Shown here in pieces: positions 43,605 through 51,802 of a stretch of 64,000 nucleotides of DNA. How positions within the stretch are numbered: the stretch's first letter is position 1; each line of letters begins with the position of its first letter. The DNA comes from Bin5 sp022827195 (GTDB taxonomy: Bacteria > Chloroflexota > Anaerolineae > Caldilineales > Caldilineaceae), in assembly GCA_965208275.1 (NCBI GenBank), contig OZ242331.1:4588001-4652000 (forward strand). Direction: 5' to 3'. The notes under the pieces were generated by a model, which saw only the letters and a list, made by a program, of their open reading frames with translations, was not told where the DNA came from and did no database searches. The translations under genes were made by a program, and so were the position numbers.

Positions 43605-44378
43605 TCACGGCTTGCGCGCGATGAAGATCAGGCGTTCGCTGTGCGGGTGAAACGGGCTGCCGTCAAAGTCGCCCAGCAGATCATCGACCGCGAATCCGGC
43701 CTTTTCGAGCAGCCGGCCGCCCTCGTCGGGCCACCAGAAGCGGAGCGGGAAGGAGAGCCGTGTCTGCGTGCTGCGCCCGTCAGGAAATAGCTCCTCGTAG
43801 ATGAAGAGGGTGTGCTGGAGCTGGCGGGCAGCGTCCAGAGAACGGGTCGTCCACTTCAACACTTCGGTGTTGCGGTCCGCGTCCTCCCAGCGATCGGCCA
43901 GCTCCTGAACGCCCGAAATCGACTCCAGATAGGCAGTGTCCGGGTTGAAGAGATCGACCAGAAGCAGGCCGCCGGCGCGCAGATGCCTGTAGGCGCATTC
44001 CAGCGCCTGTAGCTGCTCAGCCTGGGTCGTCAGGTGCATCAGCGTATTGCTTACGACAAAGACGAAGTCAAACGCGGTCTGCGCGAGTTGGAAGGCCGTC
44101 ATATCCGCCTGAACCAGTCCGATACGGGACGCGAGGCCGTGTTGCGCCGCTTTGCCGCGGGCGAGCGCCAGCAGCGCGGCGCTCCTGTCAATCCCGACCG
44201 GGTCACAGCCGGCTTCGGCCAACGGGATCAGGACGCGGCCGGTTCCGCAGCCAAGTTCCAGCGCGGCGCGGCCGGCCCTTTGGGCCGTCTGAACGACCAG
44301 CGCAATGTCGTCGGTGTAGTCGCGGTAGTCACCGTCATAGAAACGGGCGAAGGCATCGAAGTCTACTTGCCCTGACAT
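43605..44378 (-). CDS. Class I SAM-dependent methyltransferase
   Basis: 257 residues from ATG 44378, chosen because GGAGG lies 9 bases upstream and the Rossmann-fold methyltransferase begins there (MSGQVDFDAFARFYDGDY). Motif I is ALELGCGTGRVLIPLAEAG, motif II VGIDRSAALLALAR, the motif III region QADMTAFQL and motif IV FDFVFVVSNTLMHL. This layout fits small-molecule methyltransferases of the Methyltransf_25/11 type; the substrate is not evident. It stands alone, divergent from greA. A frame extending to 44447 lacks homology and a ribosome-binding site. Confidence 0.9.
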   Translation of the reverse strand: MSGQVDFDAFARFYDGDYRDYTDDIALVVQTAQRAGRAALELGCGTGRVLIPLAEAGCDPVGIDRSAALLALARGKAAQHGLASRIGLVQADMTAFQLAQTAFDFVFVVSNTLMHLTTQAEQLQALECAYRHLRAGGLLLVDLFNPDTAYLESISGVQELADRWEDADRNTEVLKWTTRSLDAARQLQHTLFIYEELFPDGRSTQTRLSFPLRFWWPDEGGRLLEKAGFAVDDLLGDFDGSPFHPHSERLIFIARKP

Positions 44379-44470
44379 CGGTCGCAACCTCCACAAAACC
44401 GGCGGCGGCACCGGTGGTCCCGCCAAATAGGGCGCGACGGCCGACACTGCTCACCAAACGCCTCTGTTTT

Positions 44471-44499
44471 TTGCGCCGTTCAGGCAATTGGTCTATAAT
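44471..44499 (+). promoter_or_regulatory. Promoter of greA-lysS
   Basis: TTGCGC (44471-44476), a 17-bp spacer and a perfect TATAAT (44494-44499). Transcription would start near 44506, about 145 nt before greA. Confidence 0.8.
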
Positions 44500-44523
44500 C
44501 GTACCAGATAAAGAGTTGCATGT

Positions 44524-44606
44524 GCCCCTGCCCGCGGGGGGCGGTGCCGACCTGGTGAAACGGGTCGGCGTTTACTTTCATGGGGCCGCTTCGACGTCGG
44601 CGGCCC
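44524..44606 (+). promoter_or_regulatory. Structured 5' leader of greA (three hairpins)
   Basis: Three consecutive GC-rich hairpins fill the leader. The first is GCCCC...GGGGGC (44524-44542). The second is GCCGACC (44546-44552) with GGTCGGC (44563-44569). The third is GGGCCGC (44583-44589) with GCGGCCC (44600-44606). None has a U-tract, so they are not plain terminators. I do not recognise a known riboswitch or protein-leader class. Function is unknown. Confidence 0.45.
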
Positions 44607-44650
44607 GACCATAGGCGCGTAATACGTTGCGCAATCAGCGAGCGAAAACC

Positions 44651-45127
44651 ATGAGTGAAAGCCCAGTTTACCTGACCCAAAGCGGCCTGGATGCTCTGCA
44701 GGAGGAGTTGGACTATCTTGTCGGTGAGCGACGACAGGAGATTGCCCAGCAGATCGCCGAAGCCAAGGCTGAAGGCGACCTGAGAGAAAACGCCGGCTAC
44801 GACGAGGCCAAGAACGCTCAGGCATTTGTCGAGGGGCGAATCCGCGAGCTGAAGGTCAAGATCCATAATGCGCAGATTATCGACGAATCGGAGACTCCGG
44901 ACAACCTGGTGGCCCTGGGGCGCCGGGTAGTCGTGCGCGAAAACGGCTACAACGACGAGGAGGTCTACACGATCGTTGGTTCGACCGAAACCGATCCGAC
45001 CAATGGGCGCATCAGCAACGAAAGCCCGATCGGCAAGGCATTGATCGGCCGTACAGCGGGCGAGGTGGTGCGCGTCGAGGCGCCGGCAGGAGAGATTGAG
45101 TTCGAGATCGTCCGCGTTGAAGGCTGA
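44651..45127 (+). CDS. greA: Transcription elongation factor GreA
   Basis: 158 residues, the normal length. The N-terminal coiled coil (about 8-75) carries the family tip and neighbouring motif EGDLRENAGYDEAKNAQAF with its two acidic residues (D and E) needed for transcript cleavage. The C-terminal FKBP-like domain includes ISNESPIGKALIGRTAGEVV. It rescues backtracked RNA polymerase. ATG 44651 is preferred to TTG 44627 because the family begins at MSESPVYLTQSG. It shares a promoter and an unusual structured leader with lysS, which begins 59 bases downstream. Confidence 0.97.
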   Translation: MSESPVYLTQSGLDALQEELDYLVGERRQEIAQQIAEAKAEGDLRENAGYDEAKNAQAFVEGRIRELKVKIHNAQIIDESETPDNLVALGRRVVVRENGYNDEEVYTIVGSTETDPTNGRISNESPIGKALIGRTAGEVVRVEAPAGEIEFEIVRVEG

Positions 45128-45186
45128 ATGTCTCCCCGTTCATTGACAACCATTGATAAACGGCGCGCCGGGCAGGAGCATGAATT

Positions 45187-46761
45187 GTGAAAGATGCCAG
45201 CCGGCTGTTCGACCCCGAAAACCTGAGCGACCAGGAGCAGAGCCGTCTGCAGAAGCTGGACGCCTTGCGCGCGCGCGGGGTCGACCCCTATCCGGCGCGG
45301 GTCAAGCGCACGCATTCGATTGCCGGTGCCCGCGCGCTCTATGACGACGGCGCCGCGCAGCAGCCGACCGTGAGTGTGGCCGGCCGGCTCAAGCGCATCC
45401 GCGTGATGGGCAAGGTCAGTTTCGCCGATCTGGACGATGGCAGCGCCCAGATCCAGCTTTTCGTCCAGCGGGACAACCTGCCCGACGGCTGGTACAACGA
45501 GGTGTGGAAGCGGCTTATCGATCTGGGTGATTTTGTCAGCGCAACCGGGGCGCTGTCAGTGACGCGCAGCGGCGAGCTGAGCGTCACCGTGGACGAGATC
45601 GACTTCCTGGCCAAAGCGCTCAAGCCAATGCCGGACAAATGGCACGGCGTGCGCGACCCGGAGGTCCGCTATCGCCGGCGATACGTCGACCTGCTGGCCA
45701 ACGAAGAGGCGCGCGACCTGTTCCGCGCGCGGGCCGCGGTCGTGCGCGCGCTGCGCGCCTATCTGGACGACGCCGGCTTCCTCGAGGTCGAGACGCCGAT
45801 CCTGCAACCGATCTACGGCGGCGCGGCTGCACAGCCCTTCATCACCCACCACAATCAGCTCCACCAGGACCTTTATCTGCGCATCAGCTTCGAGCTGTAT
45901 CTGAAGCGGCTGATCGTCGGCGGCTTTCCCGCGGTCTACGAGATCGGGCGCGATTTCCGCAACGAAGGCGTCAGCTTCAAACACAATCCCGAATTCACAC
46001 AGCTCGAGTTTTACGAGGCATACGCCGACTACGAAGATGTGATGCGCCGCACTGAAGAGATGGTCGCCTTCACCGCCGAACAGGTGACCGGCAGCCCTAT
46101 CGTCGAGTGGCAGGGGCATACCATCGACTTTTCACCGCCCTGGCCGCGCCTGCCCCTGCGCCAGGCGATTCTGGACGCTTCCGGCATCGACTACGAACAG
46201 TTTGCCGACGCGGACAGCCTGCGCGCGCAGATGCGCAGCCGCGGTATCGAAGCCGCGTCCGAGGCGAATTGGGGCAAATTGGTGGACCAGCTGCTCACGA
46301 AATTCTGCGAGCACGCGCTCATACAGCCCACTTTTCTGGTCGATTACCCGCGCGATCTCAGTCCGCTGGCGAAGGGGATGCCGAATGATGAACGGCTGGT
46401 CGAGCGTTTCGAAGGCTTTGCCGCGGGGATGGAGCTCTGCAACGCATTCACCGAGCTGAACGACCCCGTCGACCAGCTGCAGCGCTTTCTCGACGAAAGC
46501 TACCGGGCGGCGCAGGGCGATGAGGAGGCGCATCCGGTCGATGTCGATTACGTCGAGGCGCTCAGCTATGGGATGCCTCCCACCGGCGGTTTCGGCATGG
46601 GCATAGACCGCCTGACGATGCTGCTCACCGACCGCGACACGATTCGCGAGGTGATCCTGTTCCCCCACCTGCGCGAGATCGATGACGTCCCCGGCGACGC
46701 TGAGGACGCGCCGGAGGCCTCCGACGAAGTGGCGGTACACGCTGGCAGCGGCGCTGAATAG
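45187..46761 (+). CDS. lysS: Lysyl-tRNA synthetase, class II
   Basis: 524 residues. The anticodon-binding OB domain comes first (about 55-155, VSVAGRLKRIRVMGKVSFAD). The class II catalytic core follows: motif 1 around FLEVETPILQPIYGGAAAQP, motif 2 FRNEGVSFKHNPEFTQLEFY and motif 3 GGFGMGIDRLTMLLT. It charges tRNA-Lys. The GTG start is preceded by AGGAG at 9 bases; ATG 45181 is in another frame. The greA-lysS pair is conserved in many bacteria. A short charged tail follows motif 3. Confidence 0.97.
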   Translation: MKDASRLFDPENLSDQEQSRLQKLDALRARGVDPYPARVKRTHSIAGARALYDDGAAQQPTVSVAGRLKRIRVMGKVSFADLDDGSAQIQLFVQRDNLPDGWYNEVWKRLIDLGDFVSATGALSVTRSGELSVTVDEIDFLAKALKPMPDKWHGVRDPEVRYRRRYVDLLANEEARDLFRARAAVVRALRAYLDDAGFLEVETPILQPIYGGAAAQPFITHHNQLHQDLYLRISFELYLKRLIVGGFPAVYEIGRDFRNEGVSFKHNPEFTQLEFYEAYADYEDVMRRTEEMVAFTAEQVTGSPIVEWQGHTIDFSPPWPRLPLRQAILDASGIDYEQFADADSLRAQMRSRGIEAASEANWGKLVDQLLTKFCEHALIQPTFLVDYPRDLSPLAKGMPNDERLVERFEGFAAGMELCNAFTELNDPVDQLQRFLDESYRAAQGDEEAHPVDVDYVEALSYGMPPTGGFGMGIDRLTMLLTDRDTIREVILFPHLREIDDVPGDAEDAPEASDEVAVHAGSGAE

Positions 46762-46850
46762 GCTGGACGCGGCGGCAAGCCTGCCGCGCAACGGCGGCAT
46801 ATCGCACTGCAATTGGACGATCAGGCCTGTTCGGAAATCGGTATTCGTAT

Positions 46851-46878
46851 TTGCCGCCTTCCGAATTCATGGTATAAT
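46851..46878 (+). promoter_or_regulatory. Promoter of tatA
   Basis: TTGCCG (46851-46856), a 16-bp spacer and a perfect TATAAT (46873-46878), 71 bases before the start codon. Confidence 0.75.
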
Positions 46879-46948
46879 GCAGCGGTTTAGAAAGAAAGAC
46901 CAACACCGACGATGCGCTCCGCATTTTGTGAGCTAAGGAGCTTAGCAC

Positions 46949-47227
46949 ATGCTTTCATTAGGAACACCTGAGTTGTCCCTGTTTCTGATTGGTCCGACGC
47001 TGGGCCCGACAGAGTTGATCCTGATTTTGGTGATTGTCGTTATTTTCTTTGGCGTTGGACGGCTGCCGGAGGTGTTCGGCGGCTTGGGCAAAGGCATTCG
47101 CGAGTTCCGCCGGGCCGCCAAGGATGGGGAGGAAGAGGAAGGCTCAGAGCAGGCAGATGCAGCCCCCGCTGAGGAGAGCGCTGAGCCTGCAGTGGCTTCG
47201 GAGGCAAATCCACCGGAAAAAGCATGA
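46949..47227 (+). CDS. tatA: Twin-arginine translocase subunit TatA/TatE family
   Basis: 92 residues: a short N-terminus, one membrane helix (about 20-38, TELILILVIVVIFFGVG), the hinge and amphipathic helix motif GRLPEVFGGLGKGIREFRRA, and an acidic tail. TatA oligomers form the pore for folded proteins with twin-Arg signals, such as the sugar-binding lipoprotein at 55976-57577 in this window. Its own promoter and terminator make it monocistronic; tatC and tatB are not nearby. An A-G-G-A-G site lies 11 bases upstream. The N-terminal stretch before the helix is longer than usual. Confidence 0.93.
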   Translation: MLSLGTPELSLFLIGPTLGPTELILILVIVVIFFGVGRLPEVFGGLGKGIREFRRAAKDGEEEEGSEQADAAPAEESAEPAVASEANPPEKA

Positions 47228-47297
47228 CAGTGGCTGCGCTGACAACGCGGCTTTCCCTGTATTGCCACACTTCTTGCATCTGATCTTCGTGCGTAGC

Positions 47298-47332
47298 GGC
47301 CCGGTACCTTCGCTCGGTGTTCGGGCCTTTTT
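47298..47332 (+). terminator. Intrinsic terminator after tatA
   Basis: GGCCCG (47298-47303) pairs with CGGGCC (47322-47327), with an inner ACC/GGT pairing, followed by TTTTTG. It lies 70 bases after the tatA stop. Confidence 0.8.
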
Positions 47333-47431
47333 GTCTGCGCATGGATAACGCAGCCGCGACGACGACTGAACTGCAGCCGGCTGCCGAGGCGTGCAGCCAA
47401 CCGCTGCCCGCTGAATTTTCCGAGGTGAACG

Positions 47432-47650
47432 ATGGATGTTTTTTTGATGATCGCAACGGTAATTATCGCCATCACCTTGATCGGCATCGTCCTGTTGCAA
47501 GGTCAGGGTAGCGGCCTCGGTACTGCCTTCGGCGGCGATGCCGGCATCCATCGCACGCGTCGCGGCGTGGAAAAAACGATGTTCAATTTGACGCTGACGC
47601 TGGCGTCTCTCTTTCTCCTGCTCAGTCTGGTGACCGTTGCCCTTCATTAG
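47432..47650 (+). CDS. secG: Preprotein translocase subunit SecG
   Basis: 72 residues with two membrane helices (about 3-22, VFLMIATVIIAITLIGIVLL, and 50-68, FNLTLTLASLFLLLSLVTV) joined by the conserved loop QGQGSGLGTAFGG. GAGGTGA sits at good spacing before the ATG. SecG assists SecYE in protein export. It lies between the tatA terminator and a peptide-binding-protein gene, so the two export routes are neighbours here. The short length is normal. Confidence 0.95.
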   Translation: MDVFLMIATVIIAITLIGIVLLQGQGSGLGTAFGGDAGIHRTRRGVEKTMFNLTLTLASLFLLLSLVTVALH

Positions 47651-47733
47651 CGGTCCATAGTCGTCAGTTTTTAATTTTCAGTGGCGGTCCAGGGCACGTC
47701 TCCGGGCGGTTGCTGAAAACTAGAAACTTTCCC

Positions 47734-49521
47734 ATGACGGATCAGCAATCCTTCGATAGGTCGGCCAATCCGGGGCTGCAGAGTGCGCCCCCTCCGCCTC
47801 CCCTACACTCGACTCAATCAGGACATCTGCCGGGGCCGGCCGCGCTGCCGGAGTCGTCCCCGCCATTGGGCCGCTATATCCGCTGGCAGTTGCTGCTCGC
47901 GGTCTCAGGCATTGCTCTGCTGACCCTCCTGATGGGCGTTACGGCATACAACGTCTCGACTGCCCTGGTCCCGGAACGGGGCGGTGTCTTCCGCGAAGGC
48001 GTCGCCGGCAACCCCCAATACATAAACCCGCTCCTGTGCCACACCCATGACATCGACCGCGACCTGTGCAGACTCCTCTTCCGCGGCCTGACCCGCCTCG
48101 ATCAACAGGGGCAGGTCGTGCCGGACCTGGCCGAGTCCTGGTCCGCCCCGGATGGGCTCGCCTATACCTTTCGCCTGAAAGAAAATCAGTACTGGCATGA
48201 CGGCAATCCCGTAACTATCGATGATGTGCTGTTTACGATCGAAATGATGCAGAGCCCGGATTCGCCGATTCTGCCCGATCTGGCCGAGCTGTGGCGCTCA
48301 GTCACGGTCGAACGGGTCAATGACCGCGCGGTGCGCCTCCTGCTCGACGAGCCGTTTGCGCCGTTCCTCCAATTCACGACGGTCGGGCTGCTGCCGAAAC
48401 ATATCTGGCAAAACGTGCCCCCGACACAACTGCGCGAGAGCCCCTACAATCTGCATCCGGTTGGCAACGGCCCGATGCGGGTGACCTTCGCCTCGGCACA
48501 GCTATTGCGCCTCGAACGCAATCCGTACTCCGGTGAAGACATTCCCATGATCTCCGCCCTGGAGTTTCACTTCTATCCCGATTACCCTTCGATCTATGCC
48601 GCCTACGCCGATGGCCAGCTCGACGGCGTCAGCCAGGTGATGCAGGGGGATGTTAAGCTGGTCCAGGACCGGACCGATCTGCAGCTTTTCTCCGCGCCGC
48701 TGTCGACCTATGTCGGCCTGACCTTTAACCTGCAGAACCCGGATGTCCCCTTCTTGCAGGATGCAAGCGTGCGGCGCGCGCTCTATCACGCGCTCGATCG
48801 GGAGCGACTGCTCGAAGAGGTGGTCGGCGGGCACGGTCTGCTGGCACCGTCTCCGATTCCGTCGAACAAGTGGGGCCACGCGCCGGACACGCCCTCCTAC
48901 GACTATGACCCGGACGAGGCGCGGCGCCTCCTGGATGAGAGCGGCTGGGTCGATAGCGACGGCGACGGCACGCGCGACAAGGATGGGCGGCCGATGCAAC
49001 TCATCCTGCTGACAAACGATGATGCCGCCCGCATCGCCCTTATCGAGCAGATCGCGGCGGACTGGCAGTCAGTCGGCGTCAAAGCCGTCGCGCAGAGCGT
49101 CACTTTCGGCGGGCTGGTCAATGACTTTCTGGTGCCGCGCCGTTTTGACGCCGTGCTCGTCAGCTGGGACATTACCGGCGACCCCGACCCCTTCCCTCTC
49201 TACCACAGCAGTCAGATCGATATTGGCCAGAACTACGGCGGGTGGGCCAACGATGAAGCCGACGCGTTGATGACTGAGGCCAGAAGCACGGTGGACCAGG
49301 AGAAGCGCCGCGCGCTCTATGTGCGGTTTCAGCATCTCTTTGCCGCCGACATTCCCGCCATCCCCCTCTACTACCCGGCCTATACCTACGGCGTCAGCGA
49401 GCGCGTCAAGGCAGTGCAGATCGGACCTCTGAACACGCCGGCCGACCGCTTCGCCACGTTCCCCGACTGGTATATTCTTACGCGCCGGGTCCCGGTCAAC
49501 CAGCAGCTCAGCGAAAGATGA
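47734..49521 (+). CDS. Oligopeptide/dipeptide ABC-type substrate-binding protein (SBP_bac_5)
   Basis: 595 residues from ATG 47734; TTG 47710 is an alternative. A cytoplasmic Pro-rich N-terminus leads to one uncleaved membrane helix (about 48-68, LLLAVSGIALLTLLMGVTAYN), so the protein is anchored by a helix rather than lipid. The extracytoplasmic domain has the family start (YINPLLCHTHDIDRDLCRLL, LVPDLAESW-like VPDLAESWSAPDGLAYTFRL) and the peptide-binding fold to the end. It would bind peptides or other solutes for import. No permease or ATPase gene is adjacent. There is no strong ribosome-binding site. Confidence 0.88.
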   Translation: MTDQQSFDRSANPGLQSAPPPPPLHSTQSGHLPGPAALPESSPPLGRYIRWQLLLAVSGIALLTLLMGVTAYNVSTALVPERGGVFREGVAGNPQYINPLLCHTHDIDRDLCRLLFRGLTRLDQQGQVVPDLAESWSAPDGLAYTFRLKENQYWHDGNPVTIDDVLFTIEMMQSPDSPILPDLAELWRSVTVERVNDRAVRLLLDEPFAPFLQFTTVGLLPKHIWQNVPPTQLRESPYNLHPVGNGPMRVTFASAQLLRLERNPYSGEDIPMISALEFHFYPDYPSIYAAYADGQLDGVSQVMQGDVKLVQDRTDLQLFSAPLSTYVGLTFNLQNPDVPFLQDASVRRALYHALDRERLLEEVVGGHGLLAPSPIPSNKWGHAPDTPSYDYDPDEARRLLDESGWVDSDGDGTRDKDGRPMQLILLTNDDAARIALIEQIAADWQSVGVKAVAQSVTFGGLVNDFLVPRRFDAVLVSWDITGDPDPFPLYHSSQIDIGQNYGGWANDEADALMTEARSTVDQEKRRALYVRFQHLFAADIPAIPLYYPAYTYGVSERVKAVQIGPLNTPADRFATFPDWYILTRRVPVNQQLSER

Positions 49522-49599
49522 ACCGCGCAAAGGCGCATCACTGCAGGCTGCGCCTTGAAGCGAGCAATACCGGTTTGCAGGATACCGGCTGAATTTGAT

Positions 49600-49629
49600 T
49601 TGACAGGAAAAAGGCCTGCATGTTATAAG
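49600..49629 (+). promoter_or_regulatory. Promoter of tRNA-Leu
   Basis: Perfect TTGACA (49600-49605), an 18-bp spacer and TATAAG (49624-49629) preceded by TGT, an extended -10. The tRNA begins 85 bases downstream. Confidence 0.8.
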
Positions 49630-49714
49630 AATCGTTACGGATGTGCAGCGGTGGAGACGGTACTGCTGTCCGTGTGTGAAGGGTCGGGCCGCCGACCTCT
49701 GCAATCGACGTATC

Positions 49715-49801
49715 GCCGCAGTGGCGGAATAGGAAGACGCGCTACGTTCAGGGCGTAGTGGGCATTAGCTCGTGGGGGTTCAAATCCCTCCTGCGGCACC
49801 A
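49715..49801 (+). tRNA. tRNA-Leu (CAG)
   Basis: Acceptor stem GCCGCAG/CTGCGGC, anticodon stem CTACG/CGTAG around TTCAGGG with anticodon CAG (49749-49751), a long class II variable arm (TGGGCATTAGCTCGT region), T loop TTCAAAT, discriminator A and encoded CCA. It reads the CUG codon. Confidence 0.97.
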
Positions 49802-49803
49802 AA

Positions 49804-49834
49804 GGGACCCAGGTCACAACCCCGGGTTCCTTTT
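49804..49834 (+). terminator. Intrinsic terminator after tRNA-Leu
   Basis: GGGACCC (49804-49810) pairs with GGGTTCC (49824-49830) with one G-T pair, followed by TTTTCTATCTTTT. It begins 3 bases after the tRNA. Confidence 0.85.
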
Positions 49835-49893
49835 CTATCTTTTCCGGATCGCGAGTGGCACGCACCGCGCCCGTGTCCGGCAAGGGAAGTGTT

Positions 49894-50334
49894 ATGGGCC
49901 TTACCCGCGTCGCAATCAATCCAGGACCGGCAGACGCAAGACGGCAGCGCCACCCTGCCTTCCCGGCATTGTTGCTGCTCGCGGCTGTCGTTGGCCTCTA
50001 TTTCATCTTTCAGCATGTCGACCAGCTGCGCGAGTTGACCGCGGTGCAGGCGCAGATCGCGGAGATGCGGCGCAACATTACGCTCGGCCAGCAGAGTACG
50101 CTGGACCTGCAGGCCCAATTGCGTTACGCGACAAGCGACGAATACATCGTTCAAATGGCGCGCGGTGAGTTGGGGTACGTTCAGGATGGGGACGAGGTCT
50201 ATATCCTGCTTGGTGTGCCCGCCGCGGCGGTGGCGAGTTCGCCGCCGGCAGCGCCCGCGGCGGCGGAGGAGGACGCCTTCCGCCCGCTGGAATGGAACTG
50301 GTGGCAATCCCTGCTGCAGCGGTTCCGCGAATAG
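49894..50334 (+). CDS. Septum formation initiator (DivIC/FtsB-like) protein
   Basis: 146 residues from ATG 49894, chosen for AAGGGAAG just upstream; GTG 49855 is an alternative. A basic cytoplasmic N-terminus precedes one membrane helix (about 26-44, FPALLLLAAVVGLYFIFQHV). A coiled coil (about 45-80, LRELTAVQAQIAEMRRNITL) and the family turn SDEYIVQMARGELGYVQDGDEVY follow, then an Ala/Pro tail. DivIC/FtsB proteins form the divisome subcomplex with FtsL and FtsQ/DivIB. It lies alone between tRNA genes; the name rests on topology and the E-x-x-A-R-x-E/x-L-G-x-V pattern. Confidence 0.88.
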   Translation: MGLTRVAINPGPADARRQRHPAFPALLLLAAVVGLYFIFQHVDQLRELTAVQAQIAEMRRNITLGQQSTLDLQAQLRYATSDEYIVQMARGELGYVQDGDEVYILLGVPAAAVASSPPAAPAAAEEDAFRPLEWNWWQSLLQRFRE

Positions 50335-50390
50335 GCGGCAGGCGCCTCCGCACGAAACAGGGTCGGTTCGCATACGGAAAAGGTGCCAAT

Positions 50391-50419
50391 TTGACGCACA
50401 GCGGCTGCTATGATAGAGT
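50391..50419 (+). promoter_or_regulatory. Promoter of the tRNA-fMet/tRNA-Met pair
   Basis: TTGACG (50391-50396), a 17-bp spacer and TAGAGT (50414-50419) with an upstream TG at extended -10 spacing. The tRNA starts 15 bases downstream. Confidence 0.7.
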
Positions 50420-50433
50420 GTTCTGTGCTGTGT

Positions 50434-50505
50434 TGCGGGGTGGAGCAGTGGCAGCTCGTCGGGCTCATAACCCGAAGGTCGCAGGTTCGAATCCTGCCCC
50501 CGCTA
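50434..50505 (+). tRNA. Initiator tRNA-fMet (CAT)
   Basis: Acceptor stem GCGGGG/CCCCGC with an unpaired first position (T-T mismatch at 1-72) and an anticodon stem TCGGG/CCCGA carrying three consecutive G-C pairs around CTCATAA. Both features mark initiator tRNA. Discriminator A is followed by CCT, so the CCA end is not encoded and must be added by nucleotidyltransferase. Confidence 0.95.
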
Positions 50506-50519
50506 CCTCAGAGTCAAAG

Positions 50520-50554
50520 AGCCGCCGAACCGAAATCGGTCGGCGGTTCATTTT
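50520..50554 (+). terminator. Terminator-like hairpin between the two tRNAs
   Basis: CCGCCGA (50522-50528) pairs with TCGGCGG (50540-50546), with an inner CCG/CGG stem, followed by TTCATTTTG. The U-tract is imperfect, so read-through to the next tRNA, only 7 bases on, is likely; processing may also use this stem. Confidence 0.55.
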
Positions 50555-50561
50555 GCAGTCA

Positions 50562-50635
<74 letters not shown>

Positions 50636-50718
50636 CTTCCCACATTGTTTTAAAATCCAAGAGCCGTTGCGTGTGGCCACCGCGGGCGTAACGCCGCGCC
50701 GGTTCAACGCCGCGGGGC

Positions 50719-51789
50719 TCAGTCCGGGAGCCGGTATGAGCTGGCCTGGATGCAGGTAACGCCCTCGTCGTCCTGGCCGTAGTAGGCAGTGCAGATCGAG
50801 CCGTCGGCGCGCTGCGTCGAGGTCGGATAGCCCAGGTCGCCGTTGGGAAAGTCGTCTCGCAGGACAAGCTCGTTGTCGATGTCCCAGCTGGCACCGTCGT
50901 CGTTGCTCAAACAGGCGCGAATCCCAAAAGGCGCAAAGCGGCGGCCGTAGACGCACAGCAGGCGTCCATCCTGCAGGCGCAGCATGTGGGGCGGCAGGCC
51001 GCGCATCGGCGTCGGCTGCGCGCGGCTCCAGCTGCGCCCGCCGTCGTCCGAGTGGCACTGGTAGAGATGGATGTTTCCCTCCTGATGCGTGCGCAACTGC
51101 GCCAGCACGCGGCCGCCCGGCAGCGCCAGCAGAGCGGGTTCGTAAAAGCCGATCCGTTCGTCGAGCGCGATCAGTGACGCGCCGGTCCAGGTACGGCCCT
51201 GGTCGTAAGAGGGCACGACGAAGGACGGGCACGGGACCTGGCTCTCGTCGTAGCAGGGCAGCAGCAGGCTTCCGTCCTCCAGCTCGGTGATCGGGCGCAG
51301 CGTGTAGCCGGAGGCAAAGGGGGAGATATCGACGCGCGCGCTCCCGCTCCAGGTGCGCCCGCCGTCCTCCGAGCGGTGCACGTAGGTACCCTCGGCGATC
51401 GGGTAGGAGCTGGCCCAGGCAAAGCCCTCCCGCCGGTTATAGCCGGTGTAGGCCGCGTCGCCGTCGGCCCTATCCAGCGAGACAAAGCTGTTGCGCGCGG
51501 TGTTGACCAGCAGCACGCCGCTGGAAAGCTGCACCATGCCGGGGTCGTCCATGCCGGCGAAGTCGTAGCCTGCGATCACCTGCGGCCCGTCCCAGCTCTG
51601 CCCGCCGTCCTTTGAGCGCAGCAGCATATTGAGCAGGCTCGGGTCGAGATGCGTGATGCTCGGGCGGCGCATCGCCTCGCAGAAGGCCAGCACCCAGTCG
51701 CCGTCCTGCAGGATCTTGATGTCCGGCCAGGCGCAGTAGGCGTGCGGATTCCTGTAGATCAGCTGGTGTGTCAGGTCCGGTGGGCGCAT
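50719..51789 (-). CDS. Sialidase-family (BNR/Asp-box) glycoside hydrolase-like protein
   Basis: 356 residues forming a six-bladed-propeller-type sialidase fold with five Asp boxes (S-x-D-x-G-x-x-W): SKDGGQSW, SEDGGRTW, SYDQGRTW, SDDGGRSW and SNDDGASW. Likely arginine-triad and acidic sites are spread over the blades (RNPHAYCAWPD, LRPITELEDGS, YEPALLALPGGR). There is no signal peptide, so it is probably cytoplasmic, which is unusual for a hydrolase of polymeric glycans. Ten or so bases separate it from the first oxidoreductase gene, and GGAGG precedes its ATG, so it is the last gene of the sugar operon. Substrate is unknown. Confidence 0.88.
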   Translation of the reverse strand: MRPPDLTHQLIYRNPHAYCAWPDIKILQDGDWVLAFCEAMRRPSITHLDPSLLNMLLRSKDGGQSWDGPQVIAGYDFAGMDDPGMVQLSSGVLLVNTARNSFVSLDRADGDAAYTGYNRREGFAWASSYPIAEGTYVHRSEDGGRTWSGSARVDISPFASGYTLRPITELEDGSLLLPCYDESQVPCPSFVVPSYDQGRTWTGASLIALDERIGFYEPALLALPGGRVLAQLRTHQEGNIHLYQCHSDDGGRSWSRAQPTPMRGLPPHMLRLQDGRLLCVYGRRFAPFGIRACLSNDDGASWDIDNELVLRDDFPNGDLGYPTSTQRADGSICTAYYGQDDEGVTCIQASSYRLPD

Positions 51790-51802
51790 GGGGATTCCTC
51801 CG

